DNA of 64,000 nt from Mesorhizobium loti CJ3sym (GTDB lineage: Bacteria; Pseudomonadota; Alphaproteobacteria; Rhizobiales; Rhizobiaceae): contig NZ_AXAL01000011.1 of assembly GCF_000472785.1 (NCBI RefSeq), positions 186,001 to 250,000 on the forward strand. Reading direction: 5' to 3'. The position numbers and the translations under genes were made by a program. Numbering within the stretch: the first letter of the stretch is position 1; each line of letters opens with the position of its first letter. Shown piece after piece: positions 8,594 to 15,895 of this stretch. The notes beneath the pieces are model-generated. The model was not told the origin of the DNA. It saw nothing but the letters and a program-made list of their open reading frames with translations, and did not search any database.

Positions 8594-8623
8594 TCGCGTA
8601 GAGAGGACTGCCGGGATCTGTGT

Positions 8624-8782
8624 CGCCCCCCTCTGTCCTGCCGGACATCTCCCCCTCAAGGGGGGAGATTGGCCATCACCCGGGCTTTCGCCAATTTACA
8701 CCGTTGCTGAAGAGGGCGAGGCGCTGAGGCTGCTGATCTCCCCCCCTTGAGGGGGAGATGCCCGCCAGGGCAGAGGGGGGTG
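8624..8782. repeat. GC-rich inverted repeat element, copy 1
   Basis: Two arms in inverted orientation, left CGCCCCCCTCTGTCCTGCC and right ending GGCAGAGGGGGG, each with an internal CCCCCTCAAGGGGG-type hairpin, separated by about 65 bp. The same structure occurs at 11809-11964, 28429-28584 and 30517-30674, always between genes. It codes for nothing. Such units are recalled as very abundant in Mesorhizobium genomes; their function is unknown. Confidence 0.85.
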
Positions 8783-8959
8783 CTGTCCCTCCAGCGTTTC
8801 AAATTCCACTCCATCGACGCTTCCGACAATTTGAATTATTCTCTCCCCACGACCTAGAAGACGTCACGGAACATTTCGTCAGGGATTTGCCTGTATCTTT
8901 CGGGGTTGGTGTAGGATTTCCACGGCGCCAATCGTCCTTCGGACGAAAAGCGCTGCAGA

Positions 8960-9008
8960 GAGCATGATCCCGAAAAGTGGGAACCGGTTTTTGGACAAGA
9001 CCATGCTC
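8960..9008. repeat. Short palindromic repeat (GAGCATGATC type)
   Basis: A 49-bp imperfect palindrome with arms GAGCATGATCCCGAAAAG and its near complement ending GACCATGCTC around a centre GGGAACCGG. This motif is recalled as a frequent intergenic repeat in Rhizobiales. It lies 39 bp upstream of ku and might overlap its promoter or 5' untranslated region. Confidence 0.7.
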
Positions 9009-9046
9009 CAACATAATGTCAGTGCATGGCCGCGTAGGAGTGTATC

Positions 9047-9955
9047 ATGGCGCCAAGGGCAAGTTGGAAGGGTTACCTCAAGCTCAGCCTCGTCAGCTGT
9101 CCGGTCCGGCTTTATCCGGCGACGACGACTAGCGAGCGCATTTCGTTCAACCAGCTGCACAAGAAGACCCACAACCGCATCAACATGAAGCCGGTCGACC
9201 CCGAACTGGGGCTCGTCGAGCGCTCGGATCTGGTCAAGGGTTATGAGTACGAGGACAAGCAGTACATCATCATTGATGATGCCGACCTCGACGCGGTGCG
9301 CATCGAATCCAACCATACGATGAACATCGAGGCCTTCGTCGACGAGGGCGAGGTCGATGTCATCTACCAGGATGCGCCCTATTACATGGCGCCGGATGGA
9401 GCTATGGCCGAAGAGACCTTCGCTGTGTTGCGTGAAGCCATGCGCAAATCCGGCAAGCTCGCCATCGCGCGGCTGGTGCTGTCCAGCCGCGAGCGCATCG
9501 TGACGATCGGCGCGCGCGAGAACGGCATGTTCGTGTGCACGTTGAGGAACCCGAACGAAGTGCGCGGCACGGTTGAGTATTTCGGCAACATCCCCGCCGG
9601 CAAGCCTGACCAGGAAATGCTTGAGCTCGCCGAAGCGCTGATCAAGCAGAAGGAAACCACCTTCGATCCGAAGAATTACGAGGACCGCTACGAGATCGCG
9701 CTGATGGCGATGATCCGCGAGAAGCTCAAGGGCCACAAGCCGATCATCGCCGCCGCACCCGAGCGTGGCAATGTCATCAATTTGATGGATGCGCTGAAAG
9801 CCAGCCTGTCGCAGTCGAAGCCGCCGGCCAAGTCGAAGAGCAAGGCCGACGAGGTGGCGGCAAAACCGGCGGCCAAGAAGGCGGCAGCGGGTGGGGCACC
9901 TGAAAATCCGCTGAAGGCCAATTTGCTGAAGGCGGTCGGCAAGAGCAAGAAATGA
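9047..9955 (+). CDS. ku: Ku homodimer subunit, non-homologous end joining
   Basis: A 302-residue bacterial Ku. The N-terminus WKGYLKLSLVSCPVRLYPA and the segment ISFNQLHKKTHNRI are typical of the Ku beta-barrel that threads onto DNA ends. The core ends near residue 250, and the last 50 residues are a Lys/Ala-rich tail, as in Ku proteins where this extension aids DNA binding and LigD recruitment. Ku binds double-strand breaks and recruits LigD (6101-8593). The stop codon overlaps the start of the next gene (ATGA), so the downstream BRCT/TPR protein is translationally coupled. Confidence 0.97.
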   Translation: MAPRASWKGYLKLSLVSCPVRLYPATTTSERISFNQLHKKTHNRINMKPVDPELGLVERSDLVKGYEYEDKQYIIIDDADLDAVRIESNHTMNIEAFVDEGEVDVIYQDAPYYMAPDGAMAEETFAVLREAMRKSGKLAIARLVLSSRERIVTIGARENGMFVCTLRNPNEVRGTVEYFGNIPAGKPDQEMLELAEALIKQKETTFDPKNYEDRYEIALMAMIREKLKGHKPIIAAAPERGNVINLMDALKASLSQSKPPAKSKSKADEVAAKPAAKKAAAGGAPENPLKANLLKAVGKSKK

Positions 9956-11076
9956 CGGCAGGCGCCGTCACGGTCGCGGGCGCCGTCTTCGGCTCCATCG
10001 GCGCCATGGCGGCGTTTCCGCTCAGGCTGGCCGCGCGCGAGGTGGAGCGCCAGCACGGCCAGTTGCAGCGCGGCATCACCAGGCGCACCACGCATGTCGT
10101 GTTCGGCCGCACACTTCTCGCCAGCGCCGGATCGACGAAAAACGGTGATGCCGGCATCGAGCGCCGCGTCGCCGCCGAGCGCGCCGCCGGGCGCACGCTC
10201 ATCAGCGAGAACGGGTTTTTGCGCCGGCTCGGGCTGATGAAGGCGCCGGAAGCGTCATCCCTGTCGCGGCAATCGCTGATCGAGCAAGCGCGGCTGTCGG
10301 GCGCCGACCTCGACATGCTCTCGCTGTTCGATGCCTTCGAGCATGACATTGAACCCTATTCGTTTCGCGACCTGATCCTGGCACGCAAATATGCCGGGCT
10401 GGTGGCCGGCGGCGCGACATGGGGGGCGATTGCGCGCTCCGTGCATCGCTCCGGCCCGGTCGCCTCGCTGACCGCCAAGTCGCTCAATGTCGGCTCCCAG
10501 CATGGCCGGCCCGACGCCATCTACCTCGAGGGTGGCCAGAGCGAACTCGACGGGCAGTTGCTGTTCGATCTGGGCAGCGCGGCGCATGGCGACGACACGC
10601 TGGAAGAGCTGTTCGCCGAGGCCGAAGCGGCGGAGGAGGGCGGCGACCATGACGCTGCCGCCGCGCTCTACCAGCGCTGCCTCGCCATCGACCCCAGCGA
10701 CGCCATCGCCGCCTTCAACCGCGCCAACTGCCTTCGCGCCGGCGCGCATGCGGCGGAGGCGGCCCATGACTATGCCAGGGCCATAAAACTCGATCCGGCC
10801 TTCGTCGAGGCGTGGTTCAATCTCGCCGGGCTGATGAGCGAGCAAGGCCGCGACGCCTCGGCGCGAAAGCACCTGCAGAAGGCGATCGCGCTCGACAGGA
10901 ATTATGCCGACCCGATGTTCAACCTGGCCCGGCTGGAGTTCGATGCGGGTAATCTGGTCGAGGCACGGCGACTGTGGGTGCGGTATCTCGAATTGGACGC
11001 GGATTCGGAATGGGCCCGCGTGGCGGCCAAGGGCGTGCAGTTCGTGGATATGCAGCTGGCACGGACGGCGGGGTGA
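9952..11076 (+). CDS. BRCT-like / MerR-like HTH / TPR protein coupled to Ku
   Basis: A 374-residue protein whose ATG overlaps the Ku stop by four bases. Residues about 5-95 look like a BRCT domain: GAVFGSIGAM, then ITRRTTHVVFG, then AAERAAGRTLISENGFLRRLG, matching the order of BRCT motifs. Residues about 130-165 (YSFRDLILARKYAGLVAGG, then TWGAIARSV) resemble a MerR-type helix-turn-helix. Residues about 210-360 contain three or four tetratricopeptide repeats. BRCT and TPR modules mediate protein contacts, and the position suggests a DNA-end-joining accessory or regulator. The TPR part is sure; the BRCT and HTH parts are by-eye calls. Only the TPR domain would normally be annotated. Confidence 0.8.
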   Translation: MTAGAVTVAGAVFGSIGAMAAFPLRLAAREVERQHGQLQRGITRRTTHVVFGRTLLASAGSTKNGDAGIERRVAAERAAGRTLISENGFLRRLGLMKAPEASSLSRQSLIEQARLSGADLDMLSLFDAFEHDIEPYSFRDLILARKYAGLVAGGATWGAIARSVHRSGPVASLTAKSLNVGSQHGRPDAIYLEGGQSELDGQLLFDLGSAAHGDDTLEELFAEAEAAEEGGDHDAAAALYQRCLAIDPSDAIAAFNRANCLRAGAHAAEAAHDYARAIKLDPAFVEAWFNLAGLMSEQGRDASARKHLQKAIALDRNYADPMFNLARLEFDAGNLVEARRLWVRYLELDADSEWARVAAKGVQFVDMQLARTAG

Positions 11077-11085
11077 GGGAAAGAC

Positions 11086-11769
11086 GTGCAGCTAGACGCA
11101 AAGACCATCCGAAAGCGGGTTGCCGAAGAACTCCATGCGCGCCTTGGCGAGAGATGGTTCAAGCCGGGCAGCCCCAAGTTGATAATCTCATCGACGGACA
11201 ACCTGACCGACTTCAGCATCGAGTTGGATTGTGACACGGACTACCGCTACGGCGAGTGTGAATGCGAACTAACCGCTGTCTTCAAGTGGAAGAAATTCGC
11301 TAAGATGTGGAAGGACTTCGATGCCTGGTATGAAGTCAAAGATCCGAGCTCGGCTCAGTACAAAACCCGCGGCTCTCGAACGCTAAACCAACAATTCCTC
11401 CGGAAAGGCTTCAATGCCATCGACGCTGACTTTGAGCGCCCCAGCCGAGATTTCTTCTGGGTCGCCAGCGAAAAAGACCTGGATGCGTTCATGACTCAGT
11501 GCATTGCCGATCTCGACGGCAATGTCGGCGCATGGATTAGGCGATGGTTCACTTGGGCGTCGGCACTGGATGTAATGGACGGCAATTTGCAATTATGCGG
11601 CGCTTGGCGAGACACCGCCTATTTCTGCTTGCTTGAGCAGGTTCACGGGCGTCCAGCAGCGTGCAGATGGATAAACGGCATTGATGCGACCGGGTGGCCT
11701 AGATTGCTGGCAGCTCAGGTGGAATATCTTCAGTCGAATATTTGCGGTGAACTGGCGACGCGGCCATAG
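11086..11769 (+). CDS. Hypothetical protein, likely acquired
   Basis: A 227-residue soluble protein of no family I recognise. It starts at GTG, nine bases after the TPR gene, with GAGGGAAAG as a possible ribosome site. The sequence is rich in Trp, Cys and charged residues (FKWKKFAKMWKDFDAWYE in the middle), and codon use is less GC-rich at third positions than in the flanking genes, which suggests recent transfer. It ends just before repeat copy 2. A role in defence or end joining cannot be claimed from sequence. Confidence 0.6.
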   Translation: MQLDAKTIRKRVAEELHARLGERWFKPGSPKLIISSTDNLTDFSIELDCDTDYRYGECECELTAVFKWKKFAKMWKDFDAWYEVKDPSSAQYKTRGSRTLNQQFLRKGFNAIDADFERPSRDFFWVASEKDLDAFMTQCIADLDGNVGAWIRRWFTWASALDVMDGNLQLCGAWRDTAYFCLLEQVHGRPAACRWINGIDATGWPRLLAAQVEYLQSNICGELATRP

Positions 11770-11808
11770 CTCGCCGCTCAAGGGAGGAACGCAATGGTCG
11801 TGCTTGAA

Positions 11809-11964
11809 CGCCCCCCTCTGTCCTGCCGGACATCTCCCCCTCAAGGGGGGAGATCGGAAGCTTTAATGTCTCACCCGCCTTCCAATCTTGGCGATTGGCG
11901 AAATCGACAACGCCATTCGATCTCCCCCCTTGAGGGGGAGATGCCCGGCAGGGCAGAGGGGGGC
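11809..11964. repeat. GC-rich inverted repeat element, copy 2
   Basis: Same organisation as copy 1: left arm beginning CGCCCCCCTCTGTCCTGCC, right arm ending GGCAGAGGGGGGCG, with the internal CCCCCTCAAGGGG hairpins. It fills most of the gap between the hypothetical gene and the hydrolase gene at 12000; the remaining bases show no gene. Confidence 0.85.
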
Positions 11965-11999
11965 GACACGGAACGCGACCTCTCCTGCGAGGCCACCCC

Positions 12000-12644
12000 A
12001 TGACCACCTTCCTCCTCGACGGCGACGACACCGCCCCTGTCACCATCCTGCTCGCGCATGGCGCCGGCGCGTCGATGGATTCTCCCTCGATGACCGCCAC
12101 CGCCAAGACGCTGGCTGTCGCCGGCTTCCAGGTCGCTCGGTTCGAGTTCCACTATATGGCTGCGCGCCGCTACGGCCAGCGCAAGCCGCCGCCGCGCGCC
12201 GAGACGGTGAACCCGGAATATGTGAAGGCGATCGCCGACCTCAGGGCTAAGGGCGTTACCGGAAAGCTCATCATCGGCGGCAAATCGATGGGCGGGCGCG
12301 TTGCCTCGATGGTGGCCGACGAGATGTTCGCCAAGGGCGAGATTTCAGGGCTGGTCTGCCTCGGCTATCCCTTCCACCCGCCGGGAAAGCCCGAGCAATT
12401 GCGGACAAAACATCTCACCGGACTGAAGACGCCGACGCTGATTTTCCAGGGCACGCGCGACGAGTTCGGCACGCCCGACGAGGTTGCCGGCTATGGGCTG
12501 TCCGATGCGATCGAGGTGGTGTGGCTGGAGGATGGCGACCACGACCTCAAGCCGCGCAAGAGCATTTCGGGATTTTCCACGGCGGATCATTTGAAGACGC
12601 TGGCGGAGACGGTGAAGGTTTGGGCGATACGTGCAGTTCGATGA
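12000..12644 (+). CDS. Alpha/beta hydrolase, KANL3/Tex30-like
   Basis: A 214-residue cytosolic hydrolase with the compact fold of the Tex30/KANL3 and dienelactone hydrolase group. Key elements are LLAHGAGASMDSP near the N-terminus, the nucleophile elbow GKSMGGR (Ser at about 99), a DEFGTP segment holding the acid, and DGDHDLKP with the catalytic His. Substrate is unknown. The start directly follows repeat copy 2, so its promoter must lie in or before the repeat. Confidence 0.8.
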   Translation: MTTFLLDGDDTAPVTILLAHGAGASMDSPSMTATAKTLAVAGFQVARFEFHYMAARRYGQRKPPPRAETVNPEYVKAIADLRAKGVTGKLIIGGKSMGGRVASMVADEMFAKGEISGLVCLGYPFHPPGKPEQLRTKHLTGLKTPTLIFQGTRDEFGTPDEVAGYGLSDAIEVVWLEDGDHDLKPRKSISGFSTADHLKTLAETVKVWAIRAVR

Positions 12645-12707
12645 AAATGGCGCAACACGGCGGCCAACTGAGCGAATTTTCGCATAGGAAAATCTAGAGA
12701 GGCGATT

Positions 12708-13136
12708 TTGCTCTACATAATATGTGGGAAAAACAGATCTAAAATAGCTGCAGCCTTCTTTATAGCAACTCTGTTGACTTTGTTCTTCGTCATCTCTGTG
12801 TTAATATCCAATTTGGAAGTATGGTACTTATTGTATATAGACTACGCTATTTTCATATCATCTATGATCTATATTTATACGGTTATGTCAAATTCAGATG
12901 AGTATCAAAATTATTTCTGGTTTATGTCGGATCCGCATCAGATCTCGCGATTCAAGCGCTTTTCTATCGTGATTTATTTCCTGTCGGCGGCATCGATATT
13001 TGTTATGTTTGATAAAGTTTACAGAGTTTCTGAGTATGCAGTTTATTCAATAGTTCTCCTTTTTGACGTTCTCATTTTTCCCGACATCATTCTTTTTCTG
13101 AAGGGTTCTCACCGACTTCGTTTAGAACCCAAATGA
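12708..13136 (+). CDS. AT-rich multi-pass membrane protein, unknown
   Basis: A 142-residue protein with about four transmembrane helices (segments such as AAAFFIATLLTLFFVISVL and YAVYSIVLLFDVLIFPDII). Its AT content is far above that of the neighbours and it uses codons rare in the rest of the window, a clear sign of foreign origin. The start may be the TTG at 12708, or a later codon; there is no strong ribosome site. Its stop overlaps the ATG of the exonuclease III gene (ATGA). No homologue is recognised. Confidence 0.6.
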   Translation: MLYIICGKNRSKIAAAFFIATLLTLFFVISVLISNLEVWYLLYIDYAIFISSMIYIYTVMSNSDEYQNYFWFMSDPHQISRFKRFSIVIYFLSAASIFVMFDKVYRVSEYAVYSIVLLFDVLIFPDIILFLKGSHRLRLEPK

Positions 13137-13903
13137 AAATCGCCACCTTCAACATCAACAACATCAACAGCCGGCTGGAAAACCTGCTGGCGTGGCTGGC
13201 GGCGGCAAAACCCGATGTCGTCTGCCTGCAGGAGCTGAAGGCGCGCGACATGCAGTTTCCGCGCAGCGTGCTGGCGGACGCCGGCTATGGCGCGGTGTGG
13301 AAGGGCGAGCCGACCTGGAATGGCGTCGCCATCCTCGCGCGCGGTGCCGAGCCGGTGCTGACCCGCGATGCGCTGCCCGGCGACGATGCCGACAAGCAGA
13401 GCCGCTATATCGAGGCAGCGGTCAATGGCATCGTCATCGCGTGCCTCTACGCGCCGAACGGCAACCCGCGGCCGGGGCCGAAATTCCAGTACAAGCTCGC
13501 CTGGCATGCGCGGCTGGAAGCGCATGCCGAACAGCTTTTCGACACCGGCCTGCCGGTGGTGCTGGCCGGCGACTACAACATCGTGCCCAAACCGCGCGAC
13601 ATCTACGCCACCCGCTCCTATGACGACAATGCGCTGGCGCAGCCGGAAAGCCGGGCTGCCTTCGCCGCCCTCATCGAGCAGGGCTGGACCGATGGCTTGC
13701 GGAAGAAGCACCCCAAGGAGACGCTCTACACCTTCTGGGACTACCGCCGGAACCGCTGGCCGCGCGATGCGGGCTTGCGGCTGGATCACATATTGCTGTC
13801 GAAGACGCTCGCTCGCCGGCTGAAAGGTGCCGGCATCGATCGCGAAGTGCGCGGACAGGATGGCGCCAGCGACCATGCGCCGGTGTGGGTGGAGTTGAAA
13901 TGA
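13133..13903 (+). CDS. xthA: Exodeoxyribonuclease III
   Basis: A 256-residue AP endonuclease / 3'-5' exonuclease of the ExoIII class, acting in base excision repair. Visible motifs in order are FNINNINSR, LQELK (metal-binding Glu), LYAPNG, GDYNIVP (Asp and Asn of the active site), RLDHIL and SDHAPV with the catalytic His. Length fits the family. Translation may be coupled to the AT-rich membrane gene whose stop overlaps this start, although that gene looks inserted. Confidence 0.95.
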   Translation: MKIATFNINNINSRLENLLAWLAAAKPDVVCLQELKARDMQFPRSVLADAGYGAVWKGEPTWNGVAILARGAEPVLTRDALPGDDADKQSRYIEAAVNGIVIACLYAPNGNPRPGPKFQYKLAWHARLEAHAEQLFDTGLPVVLAGDYNIVPKPRDIYATRSYDDNALAQPESRAAFAALIEQGWTDGLRKKHPKETLYTFWDYRRNRWPRDAGLRLDHILLSKTLARRLKGAGIDREVRGQDGASDHAPVWVELK

Positions 13904-13972
13904 GGGACGGCGGGCCGCAAGCTGCCAAGAGGCATTGCGGCCCCGGCGGCCGGCATGATGGATCGAGGCACC

Positions 13973-15163
13973 ATGGCTGAGTTCTACTTCTTGTGGATCC
14001 TGCTTGCCGCGCTGGCGGTTATTGCGGCGGTGGCCGCTTTCTGGTTGCTGCTTCGGGCGCGTGCCGGCCGCAAGGCGCGGCGCTGGAAAGACCCCGGCAA
14101 CGACTATGCCGTCCGGACCGATTGGAACGGCGGCGGGGGCATGCTCAACTATTCGTCCTTCGTCTATTTCGATGTCGACCGCGACGGCAGATATGGCGTC
14201 GGCGACCGGCCGATGGCGGGGATCATGGTGCGGCTCTATGACGAGGCCGGCGCGTTCGCGGCCTCGGTGCGCACCAACAATGCGGGTTTCGCCAATTTTC
14301 CGATGTCGGTGAAGCGCAGGAAGGCCGTCTTACGCGCGCCGGGCAACTGGCGTTTCGTGGTTTCAGTACCGCCCGGCTGGCGGGCCGAAAGCGCCAATGA
14401 CAGCCAGTCCCAGGTCCTCTTGCCGGCGCCTGGTTCGCCGGCGGGACTTGCTTCACAGGAGATGCTGCAGCCTGTCGGTCTCGCGCCGCCCCGCCGCCTG
14501 CGTGGTCGAATTGCCGATACGGGTTCGGCAACGCTTTCGGTCATCGGCAATGGAAACGTGCTGGAGACGCGGCTGCTGGCGCCGGGCGCGGCCTTCAGTT
14601 TCGACCTTGACGATGGCGCCGACAGCATCAGCATCAGCGGCAGTGGCCTTGACCGGCAGCTGGTGCTGTCGCCCTATCCGGCCGATCTCGGCCTGCTGTC
14701 CTTGCCCGGCCTTGCCGGCAATGCCGTGCTGGAGACGATCGGTTTCGACGATGTGACGACGCGCACCTTCCTGAAAATTCCCTCAGGCCATGCCGGGCTG
14801 GAATGGCGCAACCTGAACGCAATGGCACGCGACTACACCAAGGACAGCCATGGCTATGTCAATGGCAACGTGTCCGGCAACCACGTCGCCTATACCAGCA
14901 GTGGCCTGCCTGCCGAATTCAGCTGTGAACGGCCGTTCGGCTTCCACTCGATCATGCTCAGCGCTGCCTGGCTGAATTCTGAGGGTGAGGTGGCGCTCAT
15001 CGAAAGCTGGCTTGGCGACAGGCTGATATCGAGCGACGAGGTCACTCTGTCGGCGCTGACACCGCTGCATTACGCCCCCATGCTCAGCCAGGTCACGCGT
15101 GTCCGGCTGTCAACGAAACACTATTGGCAGATGGTGCTGGACGATCTGGTGCTGGCGCGCTGA
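13973..15163 (+). CDS. Membrane-anchored protein with SdrD_B-like domain
   Basis: A 396-residue protein with one N-terminal transmembrane helix (FLWILLAALAVIAAVAAFWL), followed by a region rich in Gly, Asp and beta strands. FVYFDVDRDGRYGVGDRPM and GIMVRLYDEAG (residues about 60-90) match the SdrD_B / Cna_B-like fold with a DxDxDG calcium-loop pattern. The C-terminal 150 residues look like a jelly-roll carbohydrate-binding module but this is uncertain. ATG 13973 is chosen for the nearby GAGG; two ATGs at 13955 and 13958 are alternatives. The stop lies only 2 bp from the stop of a minus-strand RiPP-like gene. Confidence 0.6.
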   Translation: MAEFYFLWILLAALAVIAAVAAFWLLLRARAGRKARRWKDPGNDYAVRTDWNGGGGMLNYSSFVYFDVDRDGRYGVGDRPMAGIMVRLYDEAGAFAASVRTNNAGFANFPMSVKRRKAVLRAPGNWRFVVSVPPGWRAESANDSQSQVLLPAPGSPAGLASQEMLQPVGLAPPRRLRGRIADTGSATLSVIGNGNVLETRLLAPGAAFSFDLDDGADSISISGSGLDRQLVLSPYPADLGLLSLPGLAGNAVLETIGFDDVTTRTFLKIPSGHAGLEWRNLNAMARDYTKDSHGYVNGNVSGNHVAYTSSGLPAEFSCERPFGFHSIMLSAAWLNSEGEVALIESWLGDRLISSDEVTLSALTPLHYAPMLSQVTRVRLSTKHYWQMVLDDLVLAR

Positions 15164-15165
15164 GC

Positions 15166-15276
15166 TCAACCGGGATTCGAATTGCCGTTTGTCGGGTTCG
15201 AATTGCCGTTTGCCGCCGTGACCGCTGACAGACGCCCCTTCTTGAGGAACACCGGTTTCCTGTAGGTTTTCTTCAT
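15166..15276 (-). CDS. Putative RiPP precursor peptide, 36 aa (family member C)
   Basis: A 36-codon gene, third of a tandem trio. It begins MKKTYRKPVFLKKGRLSAVT, so it shows the family pattern Y-x-x-P, a Gly at 14 as in lasso leaders, and VTA. The tail ANGNSNPTNGNSNPG is an internal repeat (NGNSNP twice), reflected in a 21-bp DNA repeat, and shares GNSN with the member at 62088-62198. AAGGGGA precedes the ATG by seven bases. It lacks Asp and Glu in the tail, so a lasso isopeptide ring cannot form. No modifying enzyme is near. Confidence 0.6.
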   Translation of the reverse strand: MKKTYRKPVFLKKGRLSAVTAANGNSNPTNGNSNPG

Positions 15277-15324
15277 GTCTGTATTCCCCTTGAGGCGGCT
15301 CATCGTTTTTACAAGGAACCCGCG

Positions 15325-15405
15325 CTAGATGATCGTGCTGGTTGCCGTCACGGCGAAACGTTTGCCATTCCTGACCAGAGTGAGCCGTTCACAAACCTTC
15401 TTCAT
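15325..15405 (-). CDS. Putative RiPP precursor peptide, 26 aa (family member B, divergent)
   Basis: A 26-codon gene, middle of the trio: MKKVCERLTLVRNGKRFAVT then ATSTII. It keeps MKK, the L10, G14 and VTA positions, but has Cys where the family has Tyr and Leu where it has Pro, so it may be decaying. GGAGAG lies about nine bases before the ATG, in the same sequence context as in member D. It is 79 bp downstream of member D and 48 bp upstream of member C. Confidence 0.5.
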   Translation of the reverse strand: MKKVCERLTLVRNGKRFAVTATSTII

Positions 15406-15484
15406 CGTCCAATGCTCTCCGCTACGCGATAGTGCGCCCTGCTGTCGATATCGCACAGCTGGTGTTGGAAAATCACGCGATGAA

Positions 15485-15571
15485 TTATTGCGGTATGGGC
15501 GAAGCTGCGGCGACGACCGACTTCAGATTGCCCTTCTTTACCAGGATGGGCCGTTCATAAATCTTCTTCAT
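15485..15571 (-). CDS. Putative RiPP precursor peptide, 28 aa (family member D)
   Basis: A 28-codon gene, first of the trio in transcription order: MKKIYERPILVKKGNLKSVV then AAASPIPQ. Y5, P8, L10, G14 and L16 sit where they do in the other members and in lasso-type leaders. GGAGAGC precedes the ATG at a spacing of about eight bases. A 23-bp palindrome lies immediately upstream (15586-15608), which may be an operator for the trio. The tail is only seven or eight residues and has no acidic residue. Confidence 0.6.
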   Translation of the reverse strand: MKKIYERPILVKKGNLKSVVAAASPIPQ

Positions 15572-15585
15572 GATCAAAAGCTCTC

Positions 15586-15608
15586 CACTATATCCCATGG
15601 GAATAGTG
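15586..15608. promoter_or_regulatory. Palindrome upstream of the RiPP-like trio
   Basis: CACTAT-A-TCCCATGGGA-ATAGTG: inner palindrome TCCCATGGGA with outer arms CACTAT/ATAGTG and one bulged base. It abuts the ribosome site of the first minus-strand tiny gene (start 15571). It could be an operator or a hairpin in the leader RNA. The remaining bases to 15895 show no supported gene and must also hold the promoter of the WD40 gene. Confidence 0.45.
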
Positions 15609-15895
15609 CCACATCGCGGTTCTCTGTCAATGTTGCGCTGGGGATAGTCGAGCTTGTCTCAATCAAAGCATCGGAATATCTGGCGCCAATATGCCGATTG
15701 CCGAGGTTCGATCAGGCATGGATCGGGGCTCTCAACTGCGACACAATGTGCTTAAGTCTTTGTTTCCATGCATGTCCCTGGCCTAAGCGAGGGATAGTTC
15801 CGGCGACATACTTCGTGGCAGCAGGCGAGGGGCGGCGTTTTGCGGTATTCAACCGGCGCTGGTAACCTTATCCATATCCGCGGGCGGAGGGCGCA

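Noticed and set aside
8624..11964. A transposon carrying ku between repeat copies 1 and 2
   Set aside because: The repeats are small, occur throughout the window between ordinary genes, and there is no transposase or target-site duplication around the segment.
15329..15865. A 178-codon open frame on the plus strand opposite the RiPP-like trio
   Set aside because: It has no ribosome site, poor protein-like composition, and covers the three minus-strand mini-genes and their upstream palindrome; the repeated leader pattern on the minus strand is better supported.
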